Shown: positions 1-17,500, numbered from the stretch's first letter. The stretch is DNA of 64,000 nucleotides from Haematococcus lacustris (GCA_030144725.1 JASKMD010000006.1:6265360-6329359), one strand, 5' to 3'. Notes: generated by a model from the letters alone, not told the origin. Numbers and translations are program-made.

Positions 1-4376
<4,376 letters not shown>

Positions 4377-5582
4377 CCGAGTTACTCAGCCTGCCCTGAC
4401 TTGACCCCCGACATGGCACTGACACCACCATGTGTTAATCCGCTGCGGATGCTCCAGGCTCCAGCAGCAACACCGCCATGATCGGCTAGGCCCTGGTTGT
4501 AATGGAGCACAAGCACGTCTGCGGGTTTGCACTCTGCTGCAGCTCTGCATTGGGCTGTAGGCAGGGTTTGACAGTCAAACACAGGGCATGTCGTATCACG
4601 CAGGGCTGCTTAGGGTAGGTCGCTGTAGGGCCCTTGCATGTCATAATCCGCCACGTCACGATGGTTAGTTCTGTTCCCGGCTCCTTCGTGATGACGCCAC
4701 CAGCCGTATGGGCCACAAGCAGCCAGCCATGTAGCCATGAGCCATGTAGAGCTTTGCGTTTGCGCCCTAGAGGGGGAGTTTGCCTGCTCGGACGGCCAAG
4801 CAGCCTCAAACGGCTGACGGCTTAAGCGGTGTGAGCCACCATCCAGCTTCACGCACACCATGAGCTTACATGTGCCACATAGCACATAGTGCGAGCATCC
4901 GGACATCCACTGCCAATGTCAACATTCCCCAGCCAATGTCCACACTGCGTCTAGTAAGAATGCAGGTGATCAACAATGGCTGATTGCTAGCCAGGGCGTG
5001 CGGAGACAAATGTGGCATCAGCAAACTTAGCAAAGAGCGACAACAGCATGCAATGCACAGCAAAGAAGCAAAAACCATCACGTCCTCACGTTGAACAGAT
5101 CAAATGGATAGGAACAGAGCGACTGATGCTAACAGATGAGCAGAGGAGTTGCAGCAGATCAGGGTAAGATGAAGCAGCTCAGCAAGACTGAGACAAGAAG
5201 CTGCCAGAGCTGACTGATGCTGCGCCAGTGAAGGGACCTAGTCAGTGGACTGAGTTGCGCAGCTGCACACCCTGCGTGTGTGCCTTATTGCCACAAGGCG
5301 AGGGCAGCAATAGGAGGCCGGACATCAGGCCCAAGGTGGAGAGGAGTCTGTGGCACATGCATGCGTGACCTGGCCCATGGCTGGCAGCAGTTGGCAAGCT
5401 CGTTTGCTTGCTTTACTGCTTCCTTGTCCCATCAACACTAGGTCTCACCCCACATGTCCTCCCCCTCTTAGCCACCTGGGTTCCGAGGCATGGGGACTGT
5501 AGCGCAGTGTTCGGGTCGGGTGTGGCGCCGAAGATGAGGGTTTAGATGGTTGACACGGCAGCCCCTGGACGTTAGAGTGGCG
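4377..5582. other. Convergent intergenic region
   Basis: Between the 3' ends of the WD40 gene (+) and the lectin-like gene (-). It should contain both 3' UTRs. Only short, unremarkable ORFs are present and I see no RNA gene or mobile element. Confidence 0.6.
4498..4502 (+). promoter_or_regulatory. TGTAA poly(A)-like signal
   Basis: TGTAA is the usual chlorophyte polyadenylation signal. This copy lies about 120 bases after the stop codon of the WD40 gene, which suits a short 3' UTR. A five-base match alone is weak evidence. Confidence 0.3.
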
Positions 5583-8544
5583 CTAGCTGCTGGTCTCACC
5601 ACTGAGCTCCTGGCTCGACTCCTGGCTGACCTCGGGACTGGGGCGTGAGCTGGGCTCGGTGATAGGGCTGGGAGGTGGAGGAGGAGGGCTGGGTGAGGGA
5701 GGTGCAGGGGCGCAGCACAGGCCAGGCAGCGGAGCAAAGTGCAGGGATGGCGACACTTGTTGTGACTGCTGCAATGGCGGTCGCGGCAAGCCTGTCCGCT
5801 GGGGCTCGCTTGCCAATAGTCGCCGTGACGCTGGGACGAGCTGCGCCTGCTGTGACGCCAGACGCTCGGTGTCCAGGGCAGCGTTCTGGGGCGTTGCGAG
5901 GGCGAGTGAGAGGGCGGCGAAGGTGTGGCGGGTGTCCTGGATCAGGCGACGAGCGGTTGGAAGCCCGGACAACACTGGCTCCCTGGCCCGGAGGATGCGA
6001 CGCTGTGCCGCATGAGCGCGCGGGTCGGTACAGCCGATAATTGTCGTGTTGGTGATGGCATTGTCCTGGTAGGGCGTGGTGGCGACGAGTAGCGGGGAGC
6101 CGCAGGGCATTTGCGCCGCGCTTGCTAGAGACAGTGCTGCACCAGCCACCAGGGACGTCAACAGAGCGTCAGCAGGGTCAGGATAAGCCAGGAGTAGCAC
6201 CAGGGTGGTGTCTCGGAAGGTGCCGCGGCGAATGCTGTCGCACGCGATGTTGTCCCCAGCCCACATATCGAGAACGCCACCCAGGCCGGGGTCCTGCATG
6301 GCGCGGCGCAATGAGTTGGTGCAGGGCTGTAGTGCAGCCCAAACAGCAGGCAGAGGCCACTGGCTGCGGTCAGGAGTTGTTTGGGGCATGGCCCCCACCC
6401 CACTCACCAGCAGTGCGGGCAGCCCTCCCTCTTTTGCGACCAGGTCCAGCAGCTGCAAGGCCACCTCCCCACAGCTCAGAGGGGAGGACAGTGAGACAGT
6501 CAGCCATGTCATCCAGTCAAAGAAGCCCGGCACTGCCTCAGACCCGACCTCCTGGACACTGGTGCTGCCACTGCTACTCCCACTGCTGTGGTCACCATTT
6601 GACTGGTGTTTGGTTACATAGCCGGACTTATCACTAGCTTCATACACGCTGACTTCGACTGGCAGCCCGTCCTCACTACTGCCCTCACTGGACTCCTCGC
6701 TAGCACCCGGGTAGCTGGGTTCAAAGCTGCTGCTGTCCTCTGGTACTGGAGGGCCGCCAGGCACCACCCCGCAGCACATGGCGGGCACATCTAGTGTGCG
6801 GGCTATGGACCCCCCTGGGGGCAGCAAGCTGGGGTCCTGCTCCAGGACGCAGGCCAGGCCCAGGGGTGTTGCTGAGCTATGGCCGGGAGCAGTGTCGACT
6901 GGCGGCGCGCTGGAACGGGCGGAGGCGGCCGCCGGGGGTGATAGGGTGGCGTAGAGCAGCAGGGTGGCACCACAGGGGGCGTTCAGAGAGGTGGCCAGGG
7001 AGGCGCCCAGGTCCCCGGCTGGCTGCAGGTAGACAGCGGACCGGCAGGCAGGAGGCACAATGGTGAAGAGGCCACAGGCAGGTATCCCTGTACAGCAGAG
7101 GCTAAGCTAGCCAGCATGCTAGCCTTACTAGTGGCCACTTGTGACGTATGCACCACAACCCTCACCCATGCTTCTACAGCCCATGTACAGCCTCGCCTAC
7201 AGAAAAATGCTGGGCAGTCACCGAGCCCCAGCCTGCCTCAAGTAGACAATGTATTGAATTCACAGCCACTGCACCTGCACTGCACCCAGCCTACCCCAGC
7301 TTGCCACTGCACCTGCTGCAGGCAGTCCAACAGCCGGGAAGCAGCGGCCGCACCACGCAGGTGTAGGCGCAGCTCCAACAGCCCCACTCCGGCGTCCAGG
7401 CCAGGTGACTGGCAGTCAATGCTGTGTGGCACATCCATGCCGCGGAGCCACAGAGACGTATGTAGGGCAGCGATGGCAGCGTCACATGTGGCATACCCCA
7501 GGAGCGTGAGCGTTATGGAGTTTGACGGGGGAAGGGCTGGGGAGGGAGGGGTCAGAGGAGGTGGGGGGCTGACTGGTGTTGGGTATGGAAGTGGAGAAGG
7601 CGGGCTGGGAACAGGCAGAGGGGTTGGTGGAGGACTGTTGGCCACATCATCACCGCCAGCCATGTGGGAAGGGAAAGGGCCGTCTAGGGTAAAATCAGCA
7701 GGTCCCTTGCACAAGAAGGGCAATTCCTGGTAGCAAGGTAGGGATACCCACACCTGCAACCAACCACGTACAATACAGGTACGGTCACAGGAACGAGTGG
7801 ACACAGCAACCGAGATCCAGGAATGCTGCATACAACCGCTTGCAGGCTGCATTGAACAGAGAACTTGGGCATGCATCACCTTGCGTTGCCCAACAGTGAT
7901 AGATGGGTCAACAGCCCCGCATTGCCCGCTCCGGCTTGGTTCGGGCACGCCGCCAGATGATGCCGGAGGTCCAGGGTTCCACCCTTCCCAACCACCAGGT
8001 GCGGCCGCGCCAATCCAGACTGGCAGCACGGGTACTGTGTAATCGTCGAGCAGGGTGCGTTGCACAACCTGCGTGCAAAGATATGGTACTGGGTGTGCCA
8101 TTCTTCTGCGCTGCGCCGGACGGGCCGTTTCAGCAATGCCGAGCACGCACCATGAACTCGCTGGCATCAGCAAATGACGCTAGTCGAGCCTGGGGGCCCC
8201 CAGCAAACTTGCAAAGTTGCTCAGCTGCATCAGACCCAGCCGCGGTGCTGCTGAACATGGTAAAGTTATATTCGCCAATCGCAGTCCACATGTCTGCACC
8301 ACAATAGTGCGCAGTAGAGCATTGGTACCGTGCAACGATGCGGAAGGACCAAGCTCACAAACTCACCTGGATATGCAAACTCTTGCAGGCGAAGTCTTAC
8401 AGGCCGAACCCAGGTGTGTGCTCGCAGAACCCGACCTTGGACGCCTTGGAGTAAGAGGCTGGAAAGAAGCTCCATCAAGCATAACCATCTAGCCGCGTAG
8501 CAAGGCCCATCGCTACGGCATCGCTGTAATCTCCCGCAGACCAT
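5583..8544 (-). CDS. C-type lectin-like domain protein with proline-rich linker
   Basis: Exons on the minus strand are 8544-8367, 8293-8151, 8068-7880, 7753-7313 and 7022-5583 (TAG), giving 796 residues with all phases consistent. The CTLD spans about residues 60-190. It reads YNFTMFSSTAAGSDAAEQLC, then GGPQARLASFADASEF, then the WIG core (VLPVWIG, GGWEGW), GQCG, and the end motif VWVSLPCYQELPFLCK. That Cys/WIG/LPFxCK order is the classic C-type lectin fold signature. A Pro-rich linker follows (about 213-250, SPPPTPLPVPSPPSP), then a Cys-containing region that looks duplicated, then a Pro/Ser/Glu-rich tail. A hydrophobic stretch (MELLSSLLLQG, ATG at 8475) may be the signal peptide, in which case the first ATG is not used. 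The protein is probably extracellular or wall-linked. Its ligand is unknown, and the canonical EPN/QPD sugar-binding triplet was not found. Confidence 0.8.
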
Positions 8545-9027
8545 TCTAAAAGATGGACTTTGTTGCTAAGCTGTTGCTAGTCGCGACCCCACTAAACCTT
8601 GTGACACCGCGACGTTTGCTCAAGTGGATAGTACGTCGGTCAATGTAATGCGCTGTCGAAGAAGTGCTGAACCGGACTGCTATGTGTAGGCTGCTATGTG
8701 TAGGCGCAGTGTGAATTGTATGCGAAGAGCTCCTGTACATCAATATGATAACCGCAACAAGACCGCAACCGCAGGCGTCGGTTATGCACAACAGCATGCG
8801 GATGGCGCTGATAAGCAGTGGCACTGACCATCGCCCAAAGAGCAGTGTTCTACGCAGCAAGGAGATCAAGAGGGGCTATAGTTATCTTCTGACTTTAGCA
8901 AGGGGTTGGCCGGTTCATGATGTGCAAGCTTTGTCTGACTGTACCGCTCTACGCAGGCATCTGAAAGCTGAAGCCAAAGTGCGAGATGGTGCAGACTGAC
9001 ATGCCTACCTTTGCCCGAGCCGTAAAG
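8545..9027. other. Intergenic, presumed promoter of the lectin-like gene
   Basis: Lies between the 5' end of the minus-strand lectin gene and the first U1 promoter. A TTTTAG acceptor-like site just before the 8544 ATG leaves open a further 5' exon. No convincing coding exon or RNA gene was seen. Confidence 0.4.
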
Positions 9028-9098
9028 CCCACCATCGGACGCACGCAGGCAGCCCGGCCAGGCTTTGCCCCTATCCCCTTGGTGTCCTCTCGTCGAGC
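9028..9098 (+). promoter_or_regulatory. U1 snRNA promoter, copy A
   Basis: CCCACCATCGG begins 71 bases before the RNA start. It matches the plant snRNA upstream sequence element (RTCCCACATCG) in sequence and position. Parts of the block down to -15, including a C-rich run before the start, are shared with the two other U1 copies. No clear TATA box is seen at -30. Confidence 0.75.
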
Positions 9099-9261
9099 AT
9101 ACTTACCTGACCGGCGTGTCACCCTGATCACGAAGGGGGTGCACGTATTGCAGCTGCTTGCATTGCACTCCGCTTGCGGCTGCAGTAGCAGTGGCTCTCA
9201 TGGGTTACTGCACGGTTTCATTTTTGTATGGGTGAGGAGCGTGCACTGCACCCCTCGCCAC
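9099..9261 (+). ncRNA. U1: U1 spliceosomal snRNA, copy A
   Basis: A 163-nt sequence that starts with the invariant 5'-splice-site-pairing ATACTTACCTG. It continues with stem-loop I (loop GATCACGAAGG, the U1-70K site), stem-loop II (ATTGCACTCC, the U1A-binding loop), an Sm site ATTTTTG at 9220-9226 and a closing GC-rich hairpin ending CCCCTCGCCAC. Length and motif order match known U1 (about 164 nt in human). The 3' flank (CAAATGAAAAAA) is a poorer match to the plant 3'-box than in the other two copies. The gene stands in the intergenic space before the Munc13-like gene. Confidence 0.95.
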
Positions 9262-10195
9262 ACAAACAAATGAAAAAAATCTTGAAATGCGGCTTAAGAA
9301 TAACGACAACTCTATATCGGAGTGCAACGTGTCACATTATTGTGTGACAGAACCTTGGTACAACGGTGCATAAACACTCGATTGAGTCTGGAAGTGAGAG
9401 GCGCCGATGACGGTGGGTCATATCCGCCAGCTTGGTATGGGTCCATGGAGCCTCAGAGCCGATCAAGCATGTGTCGTAGGGTCCACGGTAGTAGCGTGCA
9501 AGCCTATGAGTCTGACTCATAATACTCACTCTCCTCCCATGACCGAACAGGCCATAAGACTGCCGTAAAGCCTCTGCTCACTGCTTTAACCCTCAGTTAT
9601 TACAGCACAGATTGGCCTGAGGGCATGAGCACGTAGTACCCCGGCCCCTCGCACATCCGGTCAGCCCCGCCGTTGGGCGTGCATTGAAGGGACAAGAGGG
9701 TTTTTGTTGTTTTGTATTGCTCCTTTGATTATTTGTAATTCATTATTGTTCTGTGACAGTACTAGAGAACTCAGGCGGCGGATACCTAGGTATCCTGTCT
9801 TGCCATGGATGCCTAGTTCCAGTCGTTCTGGGTCTTATAGCACCATGACGACTGGGACCGGGATATACCGGGATCCGGGATCTTTTCCAGTCAACAAGAC
9901 ATCCCAAACAAGCGTACTGGTAGCACAACCTCTTCATTTTACCAGTCTTGGCTTGAACACCCATTCAGACTCGTTGTCTAATCCAGGCGACACTGCCTGG
10001 ATCAATGGAAGCACAGTTCCCAGTTGAGTTCGCATGCACACCCCATGTTTGTTAAGTGCGTCTTCCGCTGCTGCCCTCTCACCCACCTACCACATACTCC
10101 GCTATGCAGCGTGTGGTGGGTCTAGGGTGCAGTGCACCGCGGGCCAAGGGGTCATAGTGCGCTCCTGTCGGTCGCCCCTGCATCACCGTGCTGCA
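9262..10195. other. Intergenic region upstream of the Munc13-like gene
   Basis: Holds the 3' flank of U1 copy A and the presumed promoter and 5' UTR of the downstream plus-strand gene. Only short ORFs are present. It is less GC-rich than its surroundings. No element was recognised. Confidence 0.45.
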
Positions 10196-11547
10196 ATGGC
10201 CGATGACGTCGGCGTTATCCGCGCTGAGGATTTGTTCAAGGGCATCAAGCTACAGGTGCAGTACCACGACCCCGCGAAGCCCGGCAGCACAGCGGACCAC
10301 CGCAGCAAGTCCGGTGAGCTGCACCCAGCTCATGAGACACCTGACACTAGTTGACACAGGACCAGCGCAGCCAGTCATTGCTGCGCCCTGGGTCATCCCA
10401 CCAGTCTTGCAGGGAGCAGTCAGCCGATGTGATGTGGTCGCTGCATTCATCCGTAATCTCCGCCTCCTCCACCCCTGCAGTGCCAGGAGCAGGGGGCAGT
10501 GTGCGCACGCCCCTTGAGGACGTGTGTGACTCCCTACATGAGTCCTGGCTACGCAGCTCCTGGGCCCAGGCAGCTGGCTTCTCCCCCTCCCCAGCCGCGC
10601 CTGCCCAGCTTCCTCCCAGCTCGCCCCCATCTCTATTCAGCCCTGGAGCTAGCCCCCATGCCAGCCCCAGCATTGTGACAGGCAGAACAGGCGGTGCACA
10701 GCCCAGCAGCGTCTTCCCTGAGCTGTACACGGCAGTGCTGCGGGCGGTACTGCTGGAGTGGGGCCCTGAGGCCCCTGCCACACTGGAGGAGCGGCTGCGG
10801 GGGGCGGACGCTCTGGCACCCCTGTTTGGCCTGGAGGCTGGCCAGCATGAGCAGCTGCTGTGCAGGGCCCTGGCCTGCAATGAGCAGCTAGGAAAGGAGC
10901 TGCAGGTATACAGTTTGGTGGGGGGAGGGCTAGGGGTCACCGTAACCCCTAAACATGGGGTAGGGGGTAGGGGGTAGGGGGTAAGGGGGGTCCCTAGTGG
11001 GTGGGCAGGTGGCAAGGTGCCGAGAAAGCAGCAGGGGAGCAGGTGGGCGGGTGTTTGTAACAAGGAATGGTATTCCAAAGCTACATCAGACTAGCGGCAG
11101 GCGGTAAGGTCAGCAGGACATGATGTGTAGGCTCATGGTGGGGCAGGGGCCCTCATCCATAGGTCGCAGCTGGGGCCAGCAGCCCTGATGATGCGGGTCA
11201 GGGCCAAGGCAGAAAGCAGCAGGGGCAGAGGCAGGGGCAAAGGCAGCGGGCAGCAGGCAGATACAGTTGTCCCTCAGGGCAGGGACAGGGGCAGCACCAA
11301 GGGCAGGGGCTGGGCAGGGGTTGGCTGGATTCAAGCCATGGCATTGCTTGCACGTACTTGCATTCCTATTGCGCTGTCCTGTCCACCTCCCAGTATGTTG
11401 CGTTGCATCCACAGCTGGTCCTTTACTCAAGGCCACTGCAGGCTGCTGAGTGTGACAGGAGTGATGGGGCTGTGTGGGGTGCAGGTGCAAAAGGCATCGC
11501 TGCAGCAGCACCAATGTGGACTGCAGGCGGCTGACTTCTCTAGCCAG
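10196..11547 (+). CDS. Munc13-like gene, 5' exons (N-terminal region)
   Basis: Exons are 10196-10255 (or -10313), 10360-10905 and 11485-11547. Exon 2 codes for a Ser/Pro-rich stretch and then a helical segment (PELYTAVLRAVLLEWGPEAP ... ACNEQLGKELQ). Nothing in the N-terminal 60 residues was recognised. The first intron is uncertain, because the strong GTGAGC donor at 10314 would shift the frame of exon 2. Confidence 0.55.
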
Positions 11548-14500
11548 GTCAGTTCAGGAGCAGGGGCCACAGGGGCAGGGGCCACAGGGGCAGGGGCCAC
11601 AGGGGCAGGGGGTGTCAGGAGCAGGGGGTGTCAGGGGCAGGGGGTGTCAGGGGCAGGGGGTGTCAGGGGCAGGGGGTGTCAGGGGCAGGGGGTGTCAGGG
11701 GCAGGGGGTGTCAGGGGCAGGGGGTGTCAGGGGCAGGGGGTGTCAGGGGCAGGGGGTGTCAGGGGCAGGGGGTGTCAGGAGCAGGGGGTGTCAGGGGCAG
11801 GGGGTGTCAGGGGCAGGGGGTGTCAGGGGCAGGGGGTGTCAGGGGCAGGGGGTGTCAGGGGCAGGGGGTGTCAGGGGCAGGGGGTGTCAGGAGCAGGGGG
11901 TGTCAGGGGCAGGGGGTGTCAGGGGCAGGGGGTGTCAGGGGCAGGGGGTGTCAGGGGCAGGGGGTGTCAGGGGCAGGGGGTGTCAGGGGCAGGGGGTGTC
12001 AGGAGCAGGGGGTGTCAGGGGCAGGGGGTGTCAGGGGCAGGGGGTGTCAGGGGCAGGGGCAGGGGCAGGGTCCACAGGGTCCATGGCCTCCAGGGCATGA
12101 GCTGAGGCAGGGCGGGTGGAGGGTGCAGCCCCCTGCATTCTAGCCCAGTGCCCTGGCTGCTGTCCTGCCCGGCACCCACCTCCAGGCCGCCTACACCGCG
12201 TGGCGTCACAGCGCCCTGGCTGAGGTGCAGGCCCTGCAGGAGCTGCAGCAGCGCCTGCCTGCCTTCAGGGGCGTGCTGGAGGTGAGGCCACCCCTCCCAG
12301 CTTGGGCAGGCAGGGTAGAGCAGGGAGGGCTTCCAGAGGCTGGGTGGGGTAGCAGCTGGGTGGGGTTACTGCCTGCCTGCCTGCCCGCCTGCCTGGATGC
12401 CTGCCCCCCTTTAAGTGCACCCTCCCACTCTCCCACATCCCTGCCTGCTCACTCTCCGGTCTGCCTGCCTGCCTGCCTGCTTGCCTGCAGGTGACGGTGA
12501 TACAGGCTCAGGGGTTGCAAGCACCCAAGACTGGAACAACAGGCTTCATGTGGGTCAGCAGACAACCCTAGGCCTCACAGCCACAGGCAGCACAGCCACA
12601 GGCACCCTAGGTGCAGTACCAGGCACTCAGTGAAACAGACCCACAACGAACAGGCAGCGCCTCATCTACAGACTCATCATTGGCTATAATGTAGACCCCA
12701 CCCCACCCCACCCCACCCCACCCCACCCCACCCCACCCCACCCCACCCCACCCCACCCCACCCCACCCCACCCCACCCCACCCCACCCCACCCCACCCCA
12801 CCCCACCCCACCCCACCCCACTGCCTGGGCAGGTGCTGTGTGAAGCCGACCTTCATGGAGCTGAACCCCTACGTGGCCCTGTATCTGCAGCGGCCCCCTG
12901 CCGCCAGCCAGGCCAGCGCAGCGCGAACCAGTGGACAGGCAGGGGCGGGCTCACCACCCAGCCAGTCACACCACGCAGCAACCCAGGTGAGATAAGGCGG
13001 CTGACGCATCCATTGCTTGGCCCTGGCTGCCGGGCAGCCTTTGCTGTAGCTGGCTCCCCATCCTACACCATACCCGCCCCTGCCCCTGCCCCTGTGGCCC
13101 CCGCCCCTGCCCCTGCCCCTGTGGCCCCCGCCCCTGCCCCTTCCTGCTCTGCTCGTCCCTCCCTGGCCCTACCCAGCCTGGCCTGCCTGTGGCTGCAGGT
13201 GCTGCCCGGCAGTGGGCCCGCCCCCCTCTGGCGCACCGCCCTGCCGCACCTGCAGCTGTCTGACCCGCAGCTGGACCTGCACCTCAGAGTGCGCCAGGCC
13301 AGCGAGGAGCGTGGCCTCGCACCTGGCAGCAGGGACACGGTGCTGGCGGCGGGAGGCATCCGCCTGCAGGGCCTGCAGGTGCAGGGGGTGTCAGGGGCAG
13401 GGGCCACAGGGGCAGGGGGGCAGGGGCCACAGGGGCAGGGGCCATAGGGGCAGGGGCCAGGCGAAGGATGTGGAAAGCACAGCGTCCGTTTAAAAAGTGG
13501 TCAAGGAAGATGGGCTGCTTTGCCACGGACCGCCAGCACACTTTACACCGTCAGGTATAAGCACATGCAAGCAAGCATGTCTACCTCGACCACTCACCTT
13601 GCAATGATATTTTAGAGATCAGTTTGTTTCCAATATAAGGACATGATGCATCATCATTAAACACATACTTGTGTATCCTCCTATTCACAAAAAGGAGCGT
13701 TCCTCTTAAGAATTATTCCGATGTTACTTGGGGCACACAGGTAGGGACTCTTTGTTGTGCTCCTCCAGCTGTGGCTGCATTGTAGGTAGCTGCAGGGTAT
13801 AGGCCACTGCCACGGAATACAAACCAGCTACGGCTGGTGCAAATAGTGACTGCAAGTTTTAAGGCTTGCATGCCAGCCTGCTTCCCACCAGTTCAGTATG
13901 CAAGTCATGCATTAAATCGCTGGGGAAAGAAGGGGCTAAGTAGGTAGACCTGGGTGGTGGTCGCTGTCCAGCAACCCTCCCTCACCTCCTCCCTCCCTGC
14001 CCCTGCTCCGGCCTGCCTGAGCCTTTTCCCACCGCAGCTGCCTGTCCTGCCGCGCTGCCTGCCTGCCTTCTTGCCCCTTTCCCCTTGCGAACCCTGACTG
14101 ACCCGCTGCCCGGCTCACCCTCATGGCTCCCTCCCACCGCCCTCACTGCCTGCCGCCTGCCTGCAGTCAGGGGTGACCCAGGTGATGGAGGTCCCCCTCT
14201 TCAGCCGCAAACAGAACAGCTCCGGCAAGAGCTCTGGAGCCCAGGTAGGTGGACAGGACAGAAACCCTGACCCTCTCACTCTCCTACCTCTCACACTCCA
14301 ACCTCTCACACTCCTACTTCCCACACTCCTGTCTCGAGCCAGGGTGCGGAGTCTAGGCCGTGGAGCAGGGAGTGTGAGGTGGGTGGGCTGCCAGTGCCCC
14401 AGAGGAGGGGTGGGAAAGGGGTGGAAGGGAGAGGGGGAGGGGAGGTGCGTGTGTGTGTGTGTGTGTCCACGGCGTCTGGTGCATGGTGGCTGGGCTGTTG

Positions 14501-17500
14501 TTGGCCGGCTGTTGGCTGCAGGCTGGGTATGATGATGACGGGGAGGGTGAGGAGCAGGCTGGAGGGCGGCGCCAGCTGTCCCACTCCTCCCCTGCAGGCA
14601 CCTCAGGCGCACCTGGCCTGGCAGACAACAGGTGCGCAGGGGAGGTGGCTCACGGGCACCCACCCAACAGACCTAGGACTACCAGTGTTTTCTCTTCAGC
14701 GCCATGTGCACCGGGTTCGCAGCACAACATGCCACATTCAAACACCTCAATCGGACCTGAGCCATGTGTCTTAATAACGTCGAGCTATCAACTTGAGGGT
14801 ATAAGCCTGCGCCATGTCGGTTGCGCTGTCATTCGTGCATCTGGCAAACAAGAAACCTGCGGGCGGCGTGCCCCTCCATAGCCTGACCCGATTGCTTCCC
14901 TCAAGAAACGGACCCTGCTCCTGCCCCTGCCCCTGCCGCTACCCCCTGCCCCTACCTCCCCCCCCTGGCCTGCTGGCCTGCCCCTGCCGCTGCAGTGTGG
15001 TGTATGACCCTGAGGGGGACGTGGTGCTGGGGGCTGGGGGTCGAGCTCCTGCCGGCCGCCTCGCACTGCAGCTACGATACTTGGCTGACAGGCGGCGCCG
15101 CCCAGAGGGGGCAGCAGGTGGGGTGTTGGGTAGGGGCAGTCAGATGGATGGAGCGATGGGTTGAGGTAAGGCAGAGGGGGGTCCCAACCTGCTTGCTGAC
15201 CTGACCTGACCTGACACGACACGACACGACACGACACGACCCGACCCGACCCGACCCGACCCGAACTGACCCCACAACTGCTAACAGGCAGCCCTGCCTG
15301 CAGGCACCGCTGCTGGAGAGTCTGGCAGCCCTGGGGAAGGCTACCTCACCTTTCTGTTCAACCAGCTGTCTGGGGTGAGGACCTGAAGGGCTTTGTGAGG
15401 CCTGATGGCGCCTGAGAAGTGAAGGGAAGGGAGGGAAGGAGCAGGGAGAGGAGAGGGGACCAGACGGTGCTCAATAGTGAAGCAGGGGGGTAGAGGGGGT
15501 TTGATGGCATGTGGTGGTGAGACGGTGGCTTGAGGAAAAGGGAGGAGGCAGAGGGAAGAGGGGGAATGCTTTGCTATGCTATGTTTTGTCCACTGCTACC
15601 ATGACCGACTGTGGCTGCCAGGTTAGATTACAAGCCCTGCCTGCTTGCCCGCCTCACACTCGCTAGCGTGTTTTTCCCAACACTTGCCAGCATGCTTGCA
15701 GATGTGTGCTGGAATCCTGCTGTGCAGGGGAGCAGCAGCCATCCCCTGACATCAACACGCACCGCTGCTGACTTCATGTCCAGGTAGCACCTGCCCACCT
15801 AGCTGCCCACCCACCTGCCCAACTGGCTGCTCACCAACCCACCCAGCAGCCCACCCACCCAGCTACCGACCCAACTGCCCGCCCGCTTACCTTCCTGCTG
15901 CCCCTGGCCCAGTGCAGGTCACTAGCAGCTCACTAGTGTCCCCCAGCCGTCAGCCTCCAGACCACACCCCACCTCACACCCAGCCTGCTGCCCCACCCCC
16001 CTCAGGTTCCGTGCCGCCAGCGTGCGCCTGGTGGTGCAGCCCCAAGAGCTGCCGCCTTGCACCAGCCTCGCCACCTTCAACCCACACAGCCTGGCCAAGC
16101 AGCTGGCGGCCCACCTGGCCAGGGCTCACCAGGCTGGACTCCTGCCTGGTAAGACTGTGCCGTGGCCTAAACAGGCATGGTGCCTAGACTGAACATCTTG
16201 CATGCACACGTTGGGACATAACAGGTGGTGGGCAGACACAGGTTGGGTCCATTCAGGGCGAAGGGTTGTCGCGAGTGGCATGTGGCTGTCAGATCGCTCA
16301 AATGCCTGAGCTGTGCCCTCGAATGTGAGGCCCTCTCTTCAAGACCTGGCGACGACACATGTTTTCCCCTGTACCTTTCTTCCTGTCCCAAGTCCCCTGC
16401 AAAGCTGTGCCTGATCCTCACCCTGGTCTTCTGTGCCCGGTTGCTGCAGGTCGATCGGATAGCCTACCCACCCACCCCCTCGCCCAGCTGCCACTGCCTG
16501 GCCTCAAGCCCGCTGCCTCAGGCTCTGCAGGCAAGGTGTGAGGTGTGAAAATCTTCAGAACTCGTTGCATATGTGCTCTCACCATAGCTAAGGATCCAGC
16601 ATTGCCTCTACTTCACCACTTCTTGAGCCAAATGCCTGTAGCAAGACCAGGCGACAGGCCACATAACCTTGTGCTCACCGGTTCCTTGCCATGCATGCCA
16701 AGTGACATAGCCAAGTGCAACTTTTCCCAGCCATTTGTGCACCATCTCCTTTGGGCGTGCACGGACAGCTGGTGTGACTGATTGCCTGGAGTACTGACCA
16801 CAGGTGCTGCTTCAACACCTGCAATCACCAGACGTGGCACCCTTCTTACCTCTGGGCCATGGGTTGGGCATCTTGTTGCGCTTCGCACAACTTTACCGTA
16901 TCCGGTGTGTGACACGCAGTACAACACTTGCTGGATTGTGGTTTACCAGTGCATTACACTATGTCAATGTGCCACAGAGCAATGGGCCACAGATCTGTGT
17001 TCTTGTCACATGACTATGGTTCGCACAGCACCAGCAACACGGCTGCAAGGTACATGTTGCAAACCCACCATCGGGCACACGCAGGCCGGCCGGCCACGCT
17101 TTGGCCCCACCCCCTTGATGTCTCACCCTCGAGCATACTTACCTGACCGGCGTGTCACCCTGATCACGAAGGGGGTGCACGTATTGCAGCTGCTTGCATT
17201 GCACTCCGCTTGCGGCTGCAGTAGCAGTGGCTCTCATGGGTTACTGCACGGTTTCATTTTTGTACGGGTGAGGAGCGTGCACTGCACCCCTCGCCACTTG
17301 AATAAGTGAAAGAAATTTCAGGAAGACGTACAAATTTTAATAGCCATGGTGATTAGCCAACAGCACCGCGAACGCACTCATTGTGGTTGCTTCCCTTTCC
17401 TGCGATAAAAGCTAGCTATAGTGCGAAAGGTAGAATAAATACCTAGCAGCCGCAGGACCTTGACATCACCATCCAGGGTGCTGCGGATAGCTAGCTGTGA

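Noticed and set aside
11188..12143. Long plus-strand ORFs of GVSGAGGVRGRGCQGQ type
   Set aside because: All three frames of the 16-bp minisatellite are open. The array is intronic in the Munc13-like gene.
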